Part shown: one piece after another, positions 23,790 to 34,300 of the stretch
Numbering within the stretch: position 1 is the first letter of the stretch
Layout of the letters: the number at the start of each line of letters is the position of its first letter
From: Chloroflexota bacterium
GTDB lineage: Bacteria > Chloroflexota > Anaerolineae > Promineifilales > Promineifilaceae
Direction of reading: 5' to 3'
Length of the DNA: 64,000 nt
Assembly: GCA_017993775.1 (NCBI GenBank)
Contig: JAGOMA010000027.1
Location: 1-64,000 of the forward strand
Notes under the pieces: generated by a model
Seen by the model: only the letters and a program-made list of their open reading frames with translations
The model's database searches: none
Told to the model about the DNA's origin: nothing
Translations under genes and position numbers: made by a program

Positions 23790-26700
23790 ATGAAATTACC
23801 CTTCACCATGAGATATTTCTGGCGCATTGGCTTAATTGTCGCCTTTTTATTCTGCCTTGTGCTGCCAGGGGGAAACCAACGGGCTGTTGAAGCCCAAGAA
23901 GATGCTCCGACTTACGCCCAGCAAGCGCAATCCTTGTGGGAAACCTTGAGTGTTGCGGAACGCGTAGGCCAGGTCTTTTTGGTTACGTTTGAAGGTGACA
24001 ACGCCCCTCTGGACAGCGACATTGCTGATTTGATATTAAAATATCATGTTGGCGGTGTGCTGCTGCGCGCTGCCAACGATAACATCACGGGATATTCAGA
24101 CCCGGCGAACGCGCCTGCTCAGGTTGCCGAATTGGCAGCCGATTTGCAGCGTCTGACGCTTTTGGGGTACAGCACGGCCGTTTCCCCTGAACCCACCCCT
24201 GAACCAGACACTACCAACGAAGCCTTGCCCACAGCCGGCATCACGCCCAGCCCAACGCCAATTACCCCCACCAATCCTATCCCCCTCTTCATCGCCCTCA
24301 ACCAGGAAGGCGACGGTCCCGTGTATGACCATATTTTCGATGGGTTAACGGCCGTGCCTACCCAGATGGCTCTGGGCGCTACTTGGAAACCCGATAACGC
24401 CAAAATTATCGGCAAAATAGTGGGGCGCGAATTAAGCGCCATTGGCGTCAACATGTTCTTGGGGCCATCGTTGGATGTGCTGGAAGACCTGACGGCCGCG
24501 CGCAGCAGCAACATTGGCGCCCGTTCTTTTGGCGGCGACCCCTATTGGGTGGCGCTGATGGGCAAAGCGTATGTCATGGGGCTGCATCAGGGGGCCAACG
24601 GCCGTCTCGCGGTCATCGCCAAACATTTCCCCGGCATCGGCAGCAGCGATCGTCCCGTCGATCAGGAAATTCCCACCGTGCGCAAAACGCTGGAACAGTT
24701 GTTAGAAACCGAATTGATTCCGTTTATGGCGGTTACCCAAAACATGGGGGAGGAAACGGCCGTTGTCGAAGGATTGCTCACCACCCACATCCGCTACCAG
24801 GGCTTCCAGGGAAATATCCGGGCCGCCACTGCGCCCGTCAGCTTCGACCGGCAGGCGTTGAGTACCCTTCTCGGATTAACCCAATTTGCGCCCTGGTACC
24901 AAAACGGCGGTCTCATCGTCTCCGACTCTCTGGGCGTACGCTCCATCGAACGGTATTACGACGACACCCAACAAGAATTCCCCCACCGGCGCGTGGCCAA
25001 GGATGCCTTTTTAGCCGGCAACGATCTGCTCATTTTAGACGATTTTGCCCTGGGAGATGCGCCATACGCCGTGCAATTGGAAAACATCCAAAACACGGTC
25101 CTCTGGTTTCAGGAACTATACGTCACGGATCCGACATTTCGGCAGCGGTTAGATGAAGCCGTGCTGCGCATTTTACAGGCGAAGCTGAAGTTATATGGCG
25201 GCGACTTTTCCGCAGAAAATGTGCTGGGGAATTCGGAAAATTTAGGCAGCGCCCTGGAGCAGGGGGATACGGCCGTTTTCGATATGGCCCAGTCCGCCAT
25301 CACCCTCATCGCCCCCAGCCCGGAAGAATTAGCCGAACGCCTTTCCCGGCCGCCCGGCCCTGGCGACCACATCATCATTTTCACCGATATGCACACAGCC
25401 AGACAATGCTCTGCCTGCCCGCCTCAACCCTACATCGGCGTCGACGCCCTGGCTGAACAAATTCTCACCCTATATGGCCCGCAAGCCAGCGGGCAGGTCC
25501 AGCCAGAACAAATCACAAGCTTTTCCTTTGCTGACCTAAGTGAATTTATCGCCGCCGGACCAGAACCCATCGTTGTTGCCACGCCCACCAGCGCCCCCAC
25601 CACAGCGCCAGATTCAACGCCCACCAGCGATGCGAACACCGAGGTTCTGCCGCGCGTCGCCACGCCAACCCCACTACCCACAGCGACTCTACCACCGGCA
25701 TTTCTGATTCAAGAAGCGTTTACTCAGCCAGTCAACTGGATCGTGTTTGCCCTGCTAGACGACAGCGACATCCAACCGATGCGCGATTTTCTGGCCCAAC
25801 GGCAGGACCTGGTGCGTAATTCGCAGGTGATCGCCTTTGCCTACAACGCGCCCTATTATTTGGACAGCACTGAAATCAGCAAGCTCACCGCTTATTATGG
25901 CGTTTTTAGCAAAATTGATGCGTTTATTAATGCGTCGGCCAGGGCATTGTTTTTAGAACTGCCTTTAAGCGGGCAGTCGCCGGTGGATATTGAAGGGATT
26001 CGATACAGCGTAGCGCGGCAAACCGAGCCAAACCCGAATCAGGTGATCGAGTTGTTTATTGTCGGAGATGACGGGAAGAGTCAGTCGCCATCCAGCGAAG
26101 CGCCGTTGGAAACGTCGGTGGGCGATACGCTGCGGCTGCAAACCGGCGTTATTCAAGACCGGAACAACCACTCGGTGCCGGATGGCACGATGGTGCAGTT
26201 TATCCAACGTGACCGTATCCAGGGCACGCTGAATATCATCGCCGAGGTACCTACGGTGCAGGGGGTGGCCCAATTGGATTATGTGCTGCAAGCCAGCACC
26301 GGTCCGGGGAAGTTCCGCATTACGGCCGTTTCCGGCGACGCGCAGACTTCCGAAGAAGTAGACATCCTCATTGAAGGGGCTGCCCAGGTGGCGGTTATCA
26401 CGCCCACCCCGGCCCCAACAGCCACGCCCACGCTCACACCCACACCCACGCTCACGCCCATCCCCACCGACACGCCCATACCCACCATCACGGCGACGGC
26501 CGTCGCCCCTTTCACGCCGCCCGACGAACCAGTTATCAGCATTGCCCTGTCGGAATTCACCATGTTAATCGCCGTGTTAGGCGGTCTGATCATCGTCGGC
26601 ATTTTGGGTTATTTGCTGGGCATGCGTTATCACATGAATCTGGCCTGGCAGGTGGGCTGGGTTTTGTGGGGACTGGCGGGAGCGTTGTTGATTTACATTT

Positions 26701-26840
26701 ATTACGCGCTGGGGCTGCCGGGTACGGCCGTTTTTGCCACTTTCGGCGTTTGGTCCGGCCTCATCACCACCATGCTGGGCGGCGTCATCGGCCTGTTCAC
26801 CTACACATTTGCCAATCCCCCCAAAAATCATCCCGAGTAG
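23790..26840 (+). CDS. Exported GH3-family (NagZ-like) protein with C-terminal membrane domain
   Basis: About 1016 residues. Order: signal peptide or anchor (to ~34); glycoside hydrolase family 3 barrel (~50-460) interrupted by a Pro/Thr-rich insert at ~135-165; a C-terminal GH3-like domain; a second Pro/Thr linker; an Ig-like invasin/Big_1-type domain (SVGDTLRLQTGVIQDRNN...); a TPTPT linker; and three membrane helices from ~915. The barrel has LNQEGDGPV, KHFPGIG and the probable nucleophile region GLIVSDSLGV. NagZ enzymes normally read KHFPGHGDT..DSH with a catalytic Asp-His dyad; here that loop is KHFPGIGSSDRPVDQ with no His. It may therefore be inactive on the usual muropeptide or use another acid/base. 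The start between ATG 23790 and 23808 is uncertain. Confidence 0.85.
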   Translation: MKLPFTMRYFWRIGLIVAFLFCLVLPGGNQRAVEAQEDAPTYAQQAQSLWETLSVAERVGQVFLVTFEGDNAPLDSDIADLILKYHVGGVLLRAANDNITGYSDPANAPAQVAELAADLQRLTLLGYSTAVSPEPTPEPDTTNEALPTAGITPSPTPITPTNPIPLFIALNQEGDGPVYDHIFDGLTAVPTQMALGATWKPDNAKIIGKIVGRELSAIGVNMFLGPSLDVLEDLTAARSSNIGARSFGGDPYWVALMGKAYVMGLHQGANGRLAVIAKHFPGIGSSDRPVDQEIPTVRKTLEQLLETELIPFMAVTQNMGEETAVVEGLLTTHIRYQGFQGNIRAATAPVSFDRQALSTLLGLTQFAPWYQNGGLIVSDSLGVRSIERYYDDTQQEFPHRRVAKDAFLAGNDLLILDDFALGDAPYAVQLENIQNTVLWFQELYVTDPTFRQRLDEAVLRILQAKLKLYGGDFSAENVLGNSENLGSALEQGDTAVFDMAQSAITLIAPSPEELAERLSRPPGPGDHIIIFTDMHTARQCSACPPQPYIGVDALAEQILTLYGPQASGQVQPEQITSFSFADLSEFIAAGPEPIVVATPTSAPTTAPDSTPTSDANTEVLPRVATPTPLPTATLPPAFLIQEAFTQPVNWIVFALLDDSDIQPMRDFLAQRQDLVRNSQVIAFAYNAPYYLDSTEISKLTAYYGVFSKIDAFINASARALFLELPLSGQSPVDIEGIRYSVARQTEPNPNQVIELFIVGDDGKSQSPSSEAPLETSVGDTLRLQTGVIQDRNNHSVPDGTMVQFIQRDRIQGTLNIIAEVPTVQGVAQLDYVLQASTGPGKFRITAVSGDAQTSEEVDILIEGAAQVAVITPTPAPTATPTLTPTPTLTPIPTDTPIPTITATAVAPFTPPDEPVISIALSEFTMLIAVLGGLIIVGILGYLLGMRYHMNLAWQVGWVLWGLAGALLIYIYYALGLPGTAVFATFGVWSGLITTMLGGVIGLFTYTFANPPKNHPE

Positions 26841-26870
26841 TGGTTGCTGGCAATAGCTCTTGGCTAATAG

Positions 26871-26898
26871 CTGTTGGCTGTTGGCTGTTGGCTGTTGG
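26871..26898. repeat. Tandem repeat, four copies of CTGTTGG
   Basis: Four perfect 7-bp units, preceded by the related TTGGCTAATAG. It lies between the convergent GH3-like and CDF genes. It looks like a simple slippage repeat. Confidence 0.85.
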
Positions 26899-26964
26899 CC
26901 GATGGATTACGCAAAGTTAAAGCCTTTGGCCTACGGCTTACCGCTAGTCCATCCCCCATTCTCG

Positions 26965-27876
26965 CTACGCTTCCCGATTGAGCGCGATGTCTTCCCAGGA
27001 GGTCGGGTCTTCGATGGGTTCCAGATGAGTGAGGATGGATAACGGCCGTAACGCCTGCCGCAAATCCCGCTCTAACTCTTCCACCAATGTGTGCCCCTGC
27101 ATCACGGTCCAATCGCCAGGGACCTGAATATGCACCGACAAAAAGCGCTGCGACGCGGATTGGCGGGTGCGTAAAGCATGGTATTCGATCTGTTTTTCCT
27201 GGCAATATGTGTCTAACACGGCCGTGACCGCCGCCAATTCCTCCGCCGGCAGCGCCGTATCCATCAGCCCAGACATCGACTTACGCACCAGCTTCACACC
27301 GGAATACAAAATCTGCACCGCCACAACCAACGCAATCATCGGGTCCAGAATTTCCCAGCCGGTTAGAGCCACCGCGCCCACACCCACCACCACGCCCACC
27401 GAGGTCCACACATCCGACAACAGGTGATGCGCATCGGCGGTAAGGGTGATGGAATTATGCGCTTTTCCGGCGCGAAGGAGAATAAGCGCCGTACCCAGAT
27501 TCAACAATCCTGCCGTCACAGAGACGACGAGACCCAGGCCAACTTTTTCTAGCGGCTGCGGCGCAAGCAGGCGAGGCACGGCCGTCGCCGCAATCATCAC
27601 CGCCGCAAACAAAATCATCGTTCCTTCCGCGCCGCTGGAAAAATATTCCGCTTTGGCATGGCCATAAGCATGTTGATCATCTGGCGGTTGGGCGGCAATC
27701 GTTAGCGCAACCAGAGCCATAATGGCCGCTACCAGATTCACGCCCGATTCCAGCGCGTCAGACAACAAACCAACCGACCCGGTTAACAGGTAGGCCAACG
27801 CCTTTAAAGAGATGGTTAAAACGGCCGTGCCAATCGACAACCAGGCAAAACGAGTCAGATTTTTACGATCTTCCAT
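26965..27876 (-). CDS. Cation diffusion facilitator (CDF) metal transporter
   Basis: A 303-residue CDF protein: six membrane helices (about residues 10-210) and a C-terminal metallochaperone-like domain. The transport-site residues are visible as SDALES in the second helix and [14 protein letters not shown] (HxxxD) in the fifth; [13 protein letters not shown] and [11 protein letters not shown] are family hallmarks. By family knowledge it exports Zn2+, Fe2+ or Mn2+ in exchange for protons. The second helix has Asp-Ala-Leu-Glu where many Zn transporters have Ser-Asp-Ser-Xxx-Asp, so selectivity is unclear. It stands alone on the minus strand with no metal regulator adjacent. Confidence 0.92.
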   Translation of the reverse strand: MEDRKNLTRFAWLSIGTAVLTISLKALAYLLTGSVGLLSDALESGVNLVAAIMALVALTIAAQPPDDQHAYGHAKAEYFSSGAEGTMILFAAVMIAATAVPRLLAPQPLEKVGLGLVVSVTAGLLNLGTALILLRAGKAHNSITLTADAHHLLSDVWTSVGVVVGVGAVALTGWEILDPMIALVVAVQILYSGVKLVRKSMSGLMDTALPAEELAAVTAVLDTYCQEKQIEYHALRTRQSASQRFLSVHIQVPGDWTVMQGHTLVEELERDLRQALRPLSILTHLEPIEDPTSWEDIALNREA

Positions 27877-27907
27877 AGAACGCCTCTCGATTTCTAAAGA
27901 GCTTACA

Positions 27908-28033
27908 AGAGATTGGAAATTGGAGACTGGAAGCTAGCCCAATCTTCAGGTGCAGTCGGCGTATCCCTACCCGGCTGCCTCCGACGCGATAAGAAATCGC
28001 AGCTACTAAATCAATCTCCAGTCTCCAGTCTCC
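27908..28033. repeat. Diverged inverted repeat of GGAGACTGGA / TCCAGTCTCC
   Basis: GATTGGAAATTGGAGACTGG at 27911-27930 faces CAATCTCCAGTCTCCAGTCT from 28012. Similar GATTGGAGA / GAGACTGG text occurs at 46313-46362 and at the lutB 3' end near 6856. This is a dispersed intergenic repeat type in this genome. Confidence 0.55.
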
Positions 28034-29044
28034 CTATTGATAACGCTGCCTGATATTCGGAACCAGATATTCGGCAAAGGCGCGCGCCACATCATAAGCC
28101 GGTTCCCAACCCCAATCCCGTCGCGCCGCTTTATCGGCCAGACCGGCCGGCCAACTATCTACAATGCCCTGCCGCTGCACATCAGGCTCAAAGGTAATTT
28201 GGGCATTGGGGAAGGCTTTGAGGACTTCGTCGCGGAACTGCACGGCCGTTAAACTAAAACTCGTCACGTTATACACCGTCCGCCGCAGCGCCGCCCGCTC
28301 CACCGCCGCCAACTGCAGCAGCGACGTCACCGCGTCGGGCATCGCCATGAACGGGATCACGCTGTCCTCGCGCACAAAACAGGCATACGGCTTACCCTGC
28401 GCCGCCGCATGCAGCATTTCCGGCCCATAATCACTCGTGCCACCAGATGGCGTGGTATAGGCGCTGATCAAACCGGGAAACCGCACCGCCCGAAAATCCA
28501 ACATCGTCGGAGTAGTGCGCGATAACTGCTGGTAATGGCTGCCAAAATACGTGCCCAGCATCTCGCAGTAGAGCTTGTTGCAGCCATACATCGTCGTCGG
28601 ATAATTCCAGTCCCATTCACGCACAAAAAAATCACGCGCCTTTGTCTCCAAATCTGGCAAGCCATAAACGGCAATCGAGCTGGGAAATATAAAGCGCACC
28701 GGCTCGCCGCGCCGCTGCGACTGCTCGGCGGCCATCTGCATCAGCAGCAATGTGCCATTCACATTCACCTGATGGGCCAGCTCCGGCGCAAATTCCGACC
28801 GCGTGGAGAGCAGCGCCGCCAGGTGATAAATCACATCAAAATCGTACTCTGTCACCAACCGGGCAAAAAGATTTTTATCCAGCACATCGCCTAAAATGTG
28901 CGTGGAGTAGCCGTCCATATCATCCGGCAAATCGTGCAGATCCAGGCTGAGCACCTGATTGTTGCCCGTCGCCGCCAAACTCTTAATCAGCGCCTGGCCG
29001 ATTTCGCCAGCCGCGCCGGTAATCAAAACGACTTTCTTGCGCAT
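28034..29044 (-). CDS. NAD-dependent epimerase-family L-threonine 3-dehydrogenase-like SDR
   Basis: A 336-residue extended short-chain dehydrogenase. It has the nucleotide-binding GAAGEIG (10-16), the catalytic PSSIAVYG serine region and YGCNK (Tyr153, Lys157). The C-terminal part SGGTSDYGPEMLHAA and SVIPFMAMPDAVTSLL resembles the epimerase-type L-threonine 3-dehydrogenases, which make 2-amino-3-oxobutyrate. It was probably founded on that family, but a sugar epimerase/dehydrogenase role cannot be excluded, and no kbl (2-amino-3-ketobutyrate ligase) gene is adjacent. The ATG is close to the tandem hairpin repeat. Transcribed alone. Confidence 0.85.
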   Translation of the reverse strand: MRKKVVLITGAAGEIGQALIKSLAATGNNQVLSLDLHDLPDDMDGYSTHILGDVLDKNLFARLVTEYDFDVIYHLAALLSTRSEFAPELAHQVNVNGTLLLMQMAAEQSQRRGEPVRFIFPSSIAVYGLPDLETKARDFFVREWDWNYPTTMYGCNKLYCEMLGTYFGSHYQQLSRTTPTMLDFRAVRFPGLISAYTTPSGGTSDYGPEMLHAAAQGKPYACFVREDSVIPFMAMPDAVTSLLQLAAVERAALRRTVYNVTSFSLTAVQFRDEVLKAFPNAQITFEPDVQRQGIVDSWPAGLADKAARRDWGWEPAYDVARAFAEYLVPNIRQRYQ

Positions 29045-29060
29045 GGTTCTCCTTGTAATA

Positions 29061-29180
29061 ACCTCCCGGAAGTTGAGAACTTCCGGGAGGTTTGTCGCGA
29101 TTCAACAGTAAAAGTGGGATAACTCCCGGAAGTTGAGAACTTCCGGGAGGTTTGTCGCGATTCAACAGTAAAAGTGGGAT
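29061..29180. repeat. Tandem 60-bp duplication, each copy carrying a perfect hairpin
   Basis: Two copies with period 60 bp, nearly identical from CTCCCGG through AAAAGTGGGAT. Each starts with a palindrome: CCTCCCGGAAGTT, loop GAG, AACTTCCGGGAGG, with 13 pairs in the first copy and 12 in the second. A 30-base linker TTTGTCGCGATTCAACAG... joins them. It lies between divergent genes, overlapping the region where both promoters should be. Confidence 0.9.
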
Positions 29181-29234
29181 GCTGCTGGCAGGATTTTAAC
29201 AGAAAACGATCCGGCGTGTTATACTCCTCGCCCT

Positions 29235-30554
29235 ATGCGACAACGAGACATTCTCTGGTTTTGGCTGCCCCTGTTTGCTAGCTGGCTGCTGATGACGGCC
29301 GAAGGCCCCATTATCAGCGCCTCCATCAACCGCCTGCCCAACGAAGTGATTATGCTGGCGGCGTTTGGCATCGTCAACAGCCTGTCTGTCACCATCGAAA
29401 GCCCGATTATTAACCTGCTGGCGACTTCCACCGCGCTGGTGAAAGATCGCCCTTCCTATTTGTTGGTGCGCCGCTTCACCATCCAGTGGGCCATCGCCCT
29501 GACGGCCGTTGCCGCCATTGTCGCCTTCACGCCTGTTTTCGACTGGATCGTCACTGGCCTGCTAGACACGCCGCCGGAAGTTGCCCAGTGGGTGCGGCCG
29601 GGGATGCAAATCATGACGTTATGGAGCGCGGCCATTGCCTGGCGGCGCTTCTTGCAAGGGGTGATGATTCATTTTGGCGAAACGCGCAAGGTAGCCTGGG
29701 GCACGGCCGTGCGTCTGCTGGCTTCTGGCGGCACGGCCGTTTCGCTCACGCTGTTTAGCGGTTGGCCTGGCGTCATCATTGCCGGAACGTCGTTGATGGC
29801 CGGCGTGACCGCCGAAGCGCTGTACGCCACCCTGGCGGTACGGCCGTTGCAGAAAAAATATCTCGCCATTGATTCGCCTATCGCCCCCGGCACGCCATTA
29901 ACCGCCCGCGAATTGTTCTGGTTCCACCTGCCGCTGGCCTCCACTTCGCTGCTCATCTTGCTGGCCCAGCCGATGGTCACCTTCAGCCTGGCGCGGCTAG
30001 ACCAGCCGGTGGCTTCGCTGGCCGCCTGGCCGGTGGTCTTCCAGATCATGCTTATGGCCCGTGCCGCAGCGCTGGCCCTGCCGGAAGTCGTCATCGCCCT
30101 CAGCGAACGCCCGGACGCTTTCCGGCCGCTGCGCCGCTTCAGCCTCAACCTGGCGCTGATCATGACCGGGCTGATGGCCCTGTTTATCCTGACGCCGCTG
30201 GCCGCTTTTTATATTTACGTGGTGCAAGACATGACGGCCGTTGTCGGCGCACTCACCGAATCCAGCCTGATTTATTTCCTCTTGTTTCCAGCGCTGGCCA
30301 CCTTCATTTCCTGGCTGCGCGGCCTGCTCATCAACCGCCGGGCCACCAAAGCGGTAAACGTAGGCATGGCAATCAATTTGGTGGTTACGGCCGTGGTTCT
30401 GGCGATTGGCTTGCTGGTCCGTTGGCCGGGTCTGCCCACCGCCGCTGTGGCCCTCAACGCTGCTGCGCTGGGCGAGATTTTGTACCTGGGCTGGTATACG
30501 CAGCGCATCTTACCGGCGGAGACGCCGCTGCTGCGCCCAGTAAAAGTGAGCTAA
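29235..30554 (+). CDS. MATE-like / polysaccharide-export-type membrane transporter
   Basis: A 439-residue integral membrane protein with about 12 hydrophobic helices. It starts MRQRDILWFWLPLFASWLLM and has the MATE/MOP-superfamily feel of small polar motifs in helices (AEGPIISASINRLP, NSLSVTIESPIINLLA). It may be a multidrug/Na+ or lipid-linked exporter. I do not see a subfamily signature strong enough to name a substrate. No clear ribosome site precedes the ATG. The MBL-fold gene follows after three bases, so the two are co-transcribed. It carries seven ACGGCCGT copies, the highest density for its length in the window (two only 30 bp apart, at 29703 and 29733). Confidence 0.8.
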   Translation: MRQRDILWFWLPLFASWLLMTAEGPIISASINRLPNEVIMLAAFGIVNSLSVTIESPIINLLATSTALVKDRPSYLLVRRFTIQWAIALTAVAAIVAFTPVFDWIVTGLLDTPPEVAQWVRPGMQIMTLWSAAIAWRRFLQGVMIHFGETRKVAWGTAVRLLASGGTAVSLTLFSGWPGVIIAGTSLMAGVTAEALYATLAVRPLQKKYLAIDSPIAPGTPLTARELFWFHLPLASTSLLILLAQPMVTFSLARLDQPVASLAAWPVVFQIMLMARAAALALPEVVIALSERPDAFRPLRRFSLNLALIMTGLMALFILTPLAAFYIYVVQDMTAVVGALTESSLIYFLLFPALATFISWLRGLLINRRATKAVNVGMAINLVVTAVVLAIGLLVRWPGLPTAAVALNAAALGEILYLGWYTQRILPAETPLLRPVKVS

Positions 30555-30557
30555 CCG

Positions 30558-31187
30558 ATGATTGAAATTCTGCAATTACCACTTGGCCCCCTGCAAACCA
30601 ACTGCTACATCCTGGTAGATGAAGAAACGATGGCAACGGCCGTTATCGATCCCTCTTGGAACGGTCGGGCCATCGCTGCTACCCTCGACGAACGCGGCTA
30701 TAACCTCACCCACATCCTGCTCACCCACAGCCACTTCGACCACGTTGCCGGGCTGGCCGAACTAAAAGCTGAAAAGCCCGCGCCCATTTACATCCACCCG
30801 GAAGCCATCGACATGCTGCGTAACGCCACCATGAGCGCCGCCCTGTGGAACATCCGCTTCCCCTCCCCGCCCCCACCCGACGAAATGTTGGCCGAAGGGC
30901 AGGTGCTGCGGATTGGAGAAACGGCCGTCCACGTCCTCTTCACCCCCGGCCACGCTCCGGGTCACGTCAGCTTCTACCTGCCCGACCACGGCATCGTCTT
31001 CGACGGCGACGTGCTCTTCCAACAAAGCATCGGCCGCACCGACCTGCCCGGCGGCGACTACGATCTGCTGCTCCGCTCTATCCGCGAGCAACTGCTCACC
31101 CTGCCCAACGACACTCAAGTTCTCCCTGGCCACGGCCCCGCCACCACCATCGGGGCGGAAAAACAAACCAATCCCTTCCTGCTGTAG
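30558..31187 (+). CDS. Metallo-beta-lactamase-fold hydrolase (glyoxalase II-like)
   Basis: A 209-residue MBL-fold protein. It carries the full metal site: THSHFDHVAG (HxHxDH), the His in TPGHAPGHVS, the bridging Asp in FDGDVLFQ and the His in LPGHGPATT. This order and length match the small glyoxalase II-like thioesterases (YcbL type), which hydrolyse S-lactoylglutathione-like or other thioesters. With no glutathione genes in view the physiological substrate is unknown. Start codon three bases after the upstream transporter's stop. Confidence 0.92.
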   Translation: MIEILQLPLGPLQTNCYILVDEETMATAVIDPSWNGRAIAATLDERGYNLTHILLTHSHFDHVAGLAELKAEKPAPIYIHPEAIDMLRNATMSAALWNIRFPSPPPPDEMLAEGQVLRIGETAVHVLFTPGHAPGHVSFYLPDHGIVFDGDVLFQQSIGRTDLPGGDYDLLLRSIREQLLTLPNDTQVLPGHGPATTIGAEKQTNPFLL

Positions 31188-31378
31188 CGGCTAGTTTCTC
31201 GACATGTTTTCAGCGAGCAACTTTGGCGCAGTTCCAGGCCCCATCGCCTCGGTAAAGCTCAGGGAATGCCGCGACAGGGAAACGGCCGTTACCAAACCCG
31301 ACGCCAAACAAACCAAATATGTCACCTAAACCTCACTGTTAAACATTTCCCCTGTTTCCGCCAAAAGCCGTTAACCTT

Positions 31379-34300
31379 TCAACCTTGCAACAACGCCTGA
31401 ATAATCTCGTCCCAATCCAACGCAGCGCCTTTTGCCAATCCTGCTTCCACCACCGCCGGGTCAAGCGCCCAACGGGCAAGAGCCGTGTCCAACTCGCGCT
31501 GGTGCTCACCACCCCAGGCTGGATGATGGCTCGCCAGACCGCTTAAAGCCAGGGCGCGCTCGATCTGCCCTTCGGCATAAGCAAGATAGCTAAAATTCAC
31601 CACCACCTGCACCACCCGCGGCAGCGCGCCCAGGCGCAGCGCCAAAGCCAGCCCTTCGCGCGAACCGGCGCGGGCAGCGTCGAGATGCCCTAGTTTAATT
31701 TCTTCATCCGCCAGATTGAGCAGCCCGAGAGAAATACTTTCCTGTGCGCCAATCTCGCGGGAAAGCGCCAATGCTTGTTGGAAATTATCGCGCGCCGCCT
31801 GATAATCCTGCCGGTCGTCAGCCATCACGCCCAAATTATTCAGCACCGACACCGCTAACAAACGGTCCCCTACCGCCACTGCTTCCGTGTAGATGCCCTG
31901 GAAAAGATGTTCCGCTTCCGCTTCGCCCTGTAACCAGGCTACCGTGGCCAAAGCATTCATCGCAGCCAGTTCGCGCTGTTTGTTCCCCAGCGCACGGGCT
32001 AACGCTAAACTTTCAGTCATCGAGGCGTGGACACGATCCAGCTTGCCAAGCCGCCAGTCTTGGGTGCCGAGCGCGTAAAGGACGCGGCACAAGGTTAACG
32101 GGTTGGCGCTGGCCCGCGCCAGGGCCACGGCTTCTTCGAGAATGGCTTGCGCGCCGGCGTAGTCGCCCATCTCGCTGGTCATGCCGCCCAAAGAGGCCAG
32201 CGCCGCCGCCCGGTCGGCATCGGTGATTGCCGCGAGCTGTGCTTGCTCGATGGCGGCGCGTGCGGCGGGGATAGCGCCCAGGTGTTTATGGGCTTCCGCT
32301 AATTGCAGCCCGGCGGTAGAACGGGTGGGGTCGCTGGCAGGCATTAATTCCATCAGGCGCGTCAGATATTCAACGGCCGTTGTGAAAGCGCTCACTTCCA
32401 ACGCCGCTTTACCAGCCTTAAACAAATATTCCTGCTGCTTGGCCCGGTTGTCGCTGCAAATGTAATGAAACACCAGCGTGTCCAGCAGAGGCGCCTCGCG
32501 CAGCCTCCCGGCGGCAATTTGACCTTCCAAATAACCCGCCAACTGCTCATGCAGACGCGCCCGCGTGGCAAAAGGCAGGCTTTCATAAGTCACTTCATGC
32601 GTGACGATGTGTTTAAAGAGGTACGCCAACTCCGGCTCCGGCGTATCAAGCGGAGTGATTTCCAATTCTGCCAGCTGATCGAGATCGGGTTTTACTTGAA
32701 CCAACCCGCCCAATTCAGGATAGTAGCCCGTCAGCCAGGCGGCGCGGAATAAACGGCCGATGATGCTCGCCACGCGCAAGGTAGTTTTCTCGCGCTCACT
32801 CAACTTGTCGATGCGGCTGAGGATGAGCGTGTGCAGGCTGTTAGGCAGCTCGATTTTTTCCAGGGCCTTGGGCGTGCGCGGATCGAGTCCGCGATCGTGC
32901 AAAAAGTTGAGTAGCTCTTCCAGGAAGAAGGGGTTGCCCTGCGCCCGCGCCATGAGCTTTTCAACCAGTATGGGCGGAACCGCCCCGCTGCGCGCGGGAT
33001 ATAACTGCGCCAGTTTGGCGCGAATCGCTTGCTCGGCTTCAATTGTGGTGAGTTCGCTTAATTCGATTTTGGTGAAGTTTGGCCGGGCTTCCAGTCGCGG
33101 AGCTTCTAGCCGCGCCAGCCTGGGCGGCCGATACGCCAGCACAAAACACAGAGGGCTGTCGTTCAGGGCTCGCGCCAGGTCTTCTAGCAAATCATGCGAA
33201 AGGGCGTCAACCCAGTGCAAATCATCCATGATGATGAGCAGCGGCTCGTCTTTTGCTGCCGCATGCAAACAATCTTCTAACAGTGCCAGTAAGGCGCTGT
33301 GGCGATATTTTGGCTCAAGCGGTTTTGTGAATTCGTTGTCAGGAATTTCGATGTCCAATAAGGTGCTTAACAAGGGTAATGCCTGCACGCGTTCGGGAGC
33401 GCGGTCTTCCAACTCGCCTTCGAGTGAGCGAATTTGTTTGCGCAGCGGCGCATGTGGATCGACATCAAAGAAAGCCGACCAAATGGACTTCCATGCGTGG
33501 TAGGGGGTGTTGATGGCATCGGATTGGCACGCTCCGCCATAACCGGTAAACCCTTTTTTGCGTGCGGCGCGGATCACCTCGGCCACGAGACGAGACTTGC
33601 CCATGCCGGCTTCGGCCACGAGGCCAATCACCTGGGATTTGCCTTGCAGAGCCAAATCCAATTTTTCGTCAATGATTTGCAGCTCGTATTGCCGCCCGAC
33701 CATTGGCAGGGTGTAGGTTGGTTCTTGGAGACGAATGGCGCGCTGTTGGCGTTCGCCGGTCAGGGCAAATACCGGCAGGGGTTCGGCTTTGCCTTTCATG
33801 GGCAGGGGCGGGCGCGGATCGAAGACAAAGTCGCGGGAGGTGGCTTTGTGAATGTGTACACTGAGGAGGATTTCGCCGGGAACGGCCGTAGACATCAAAC
33901 GCGCCGCCAGGTTCACATGGTCGCCCAAAGCGCCAAAAGTGCGGCGGGTCTGGCCGCCATATGCGCCCACGCGCAGCAAGCCGTAAGAAAGGCCCAACTG
34001 CACCTGCAACTGATCGGCGGCTTTTCGCAATTCCAACGCAGCTTTTACGGCGCGGCGGGCATCATCTTCATGGGCGTTTAAGACGCCAAAATTCAAATAA
34101 GCGTAACTGCCTTTGTCACCGATGGTCAATTGCAGGAGCGTCCCATCATAACGCGCGGTGAGGCTTTGCATCTGGCGAATGAATGCATCCAACTGCGCCT
34201 GGGCATCATCAGCCTCATAGTCTATGCCCATGAAGCGCACAAACAACACGGCGCACGGCCGGAACTCGGTGAGAAAATGGTCTTGTCGCGCCATCTCCCG

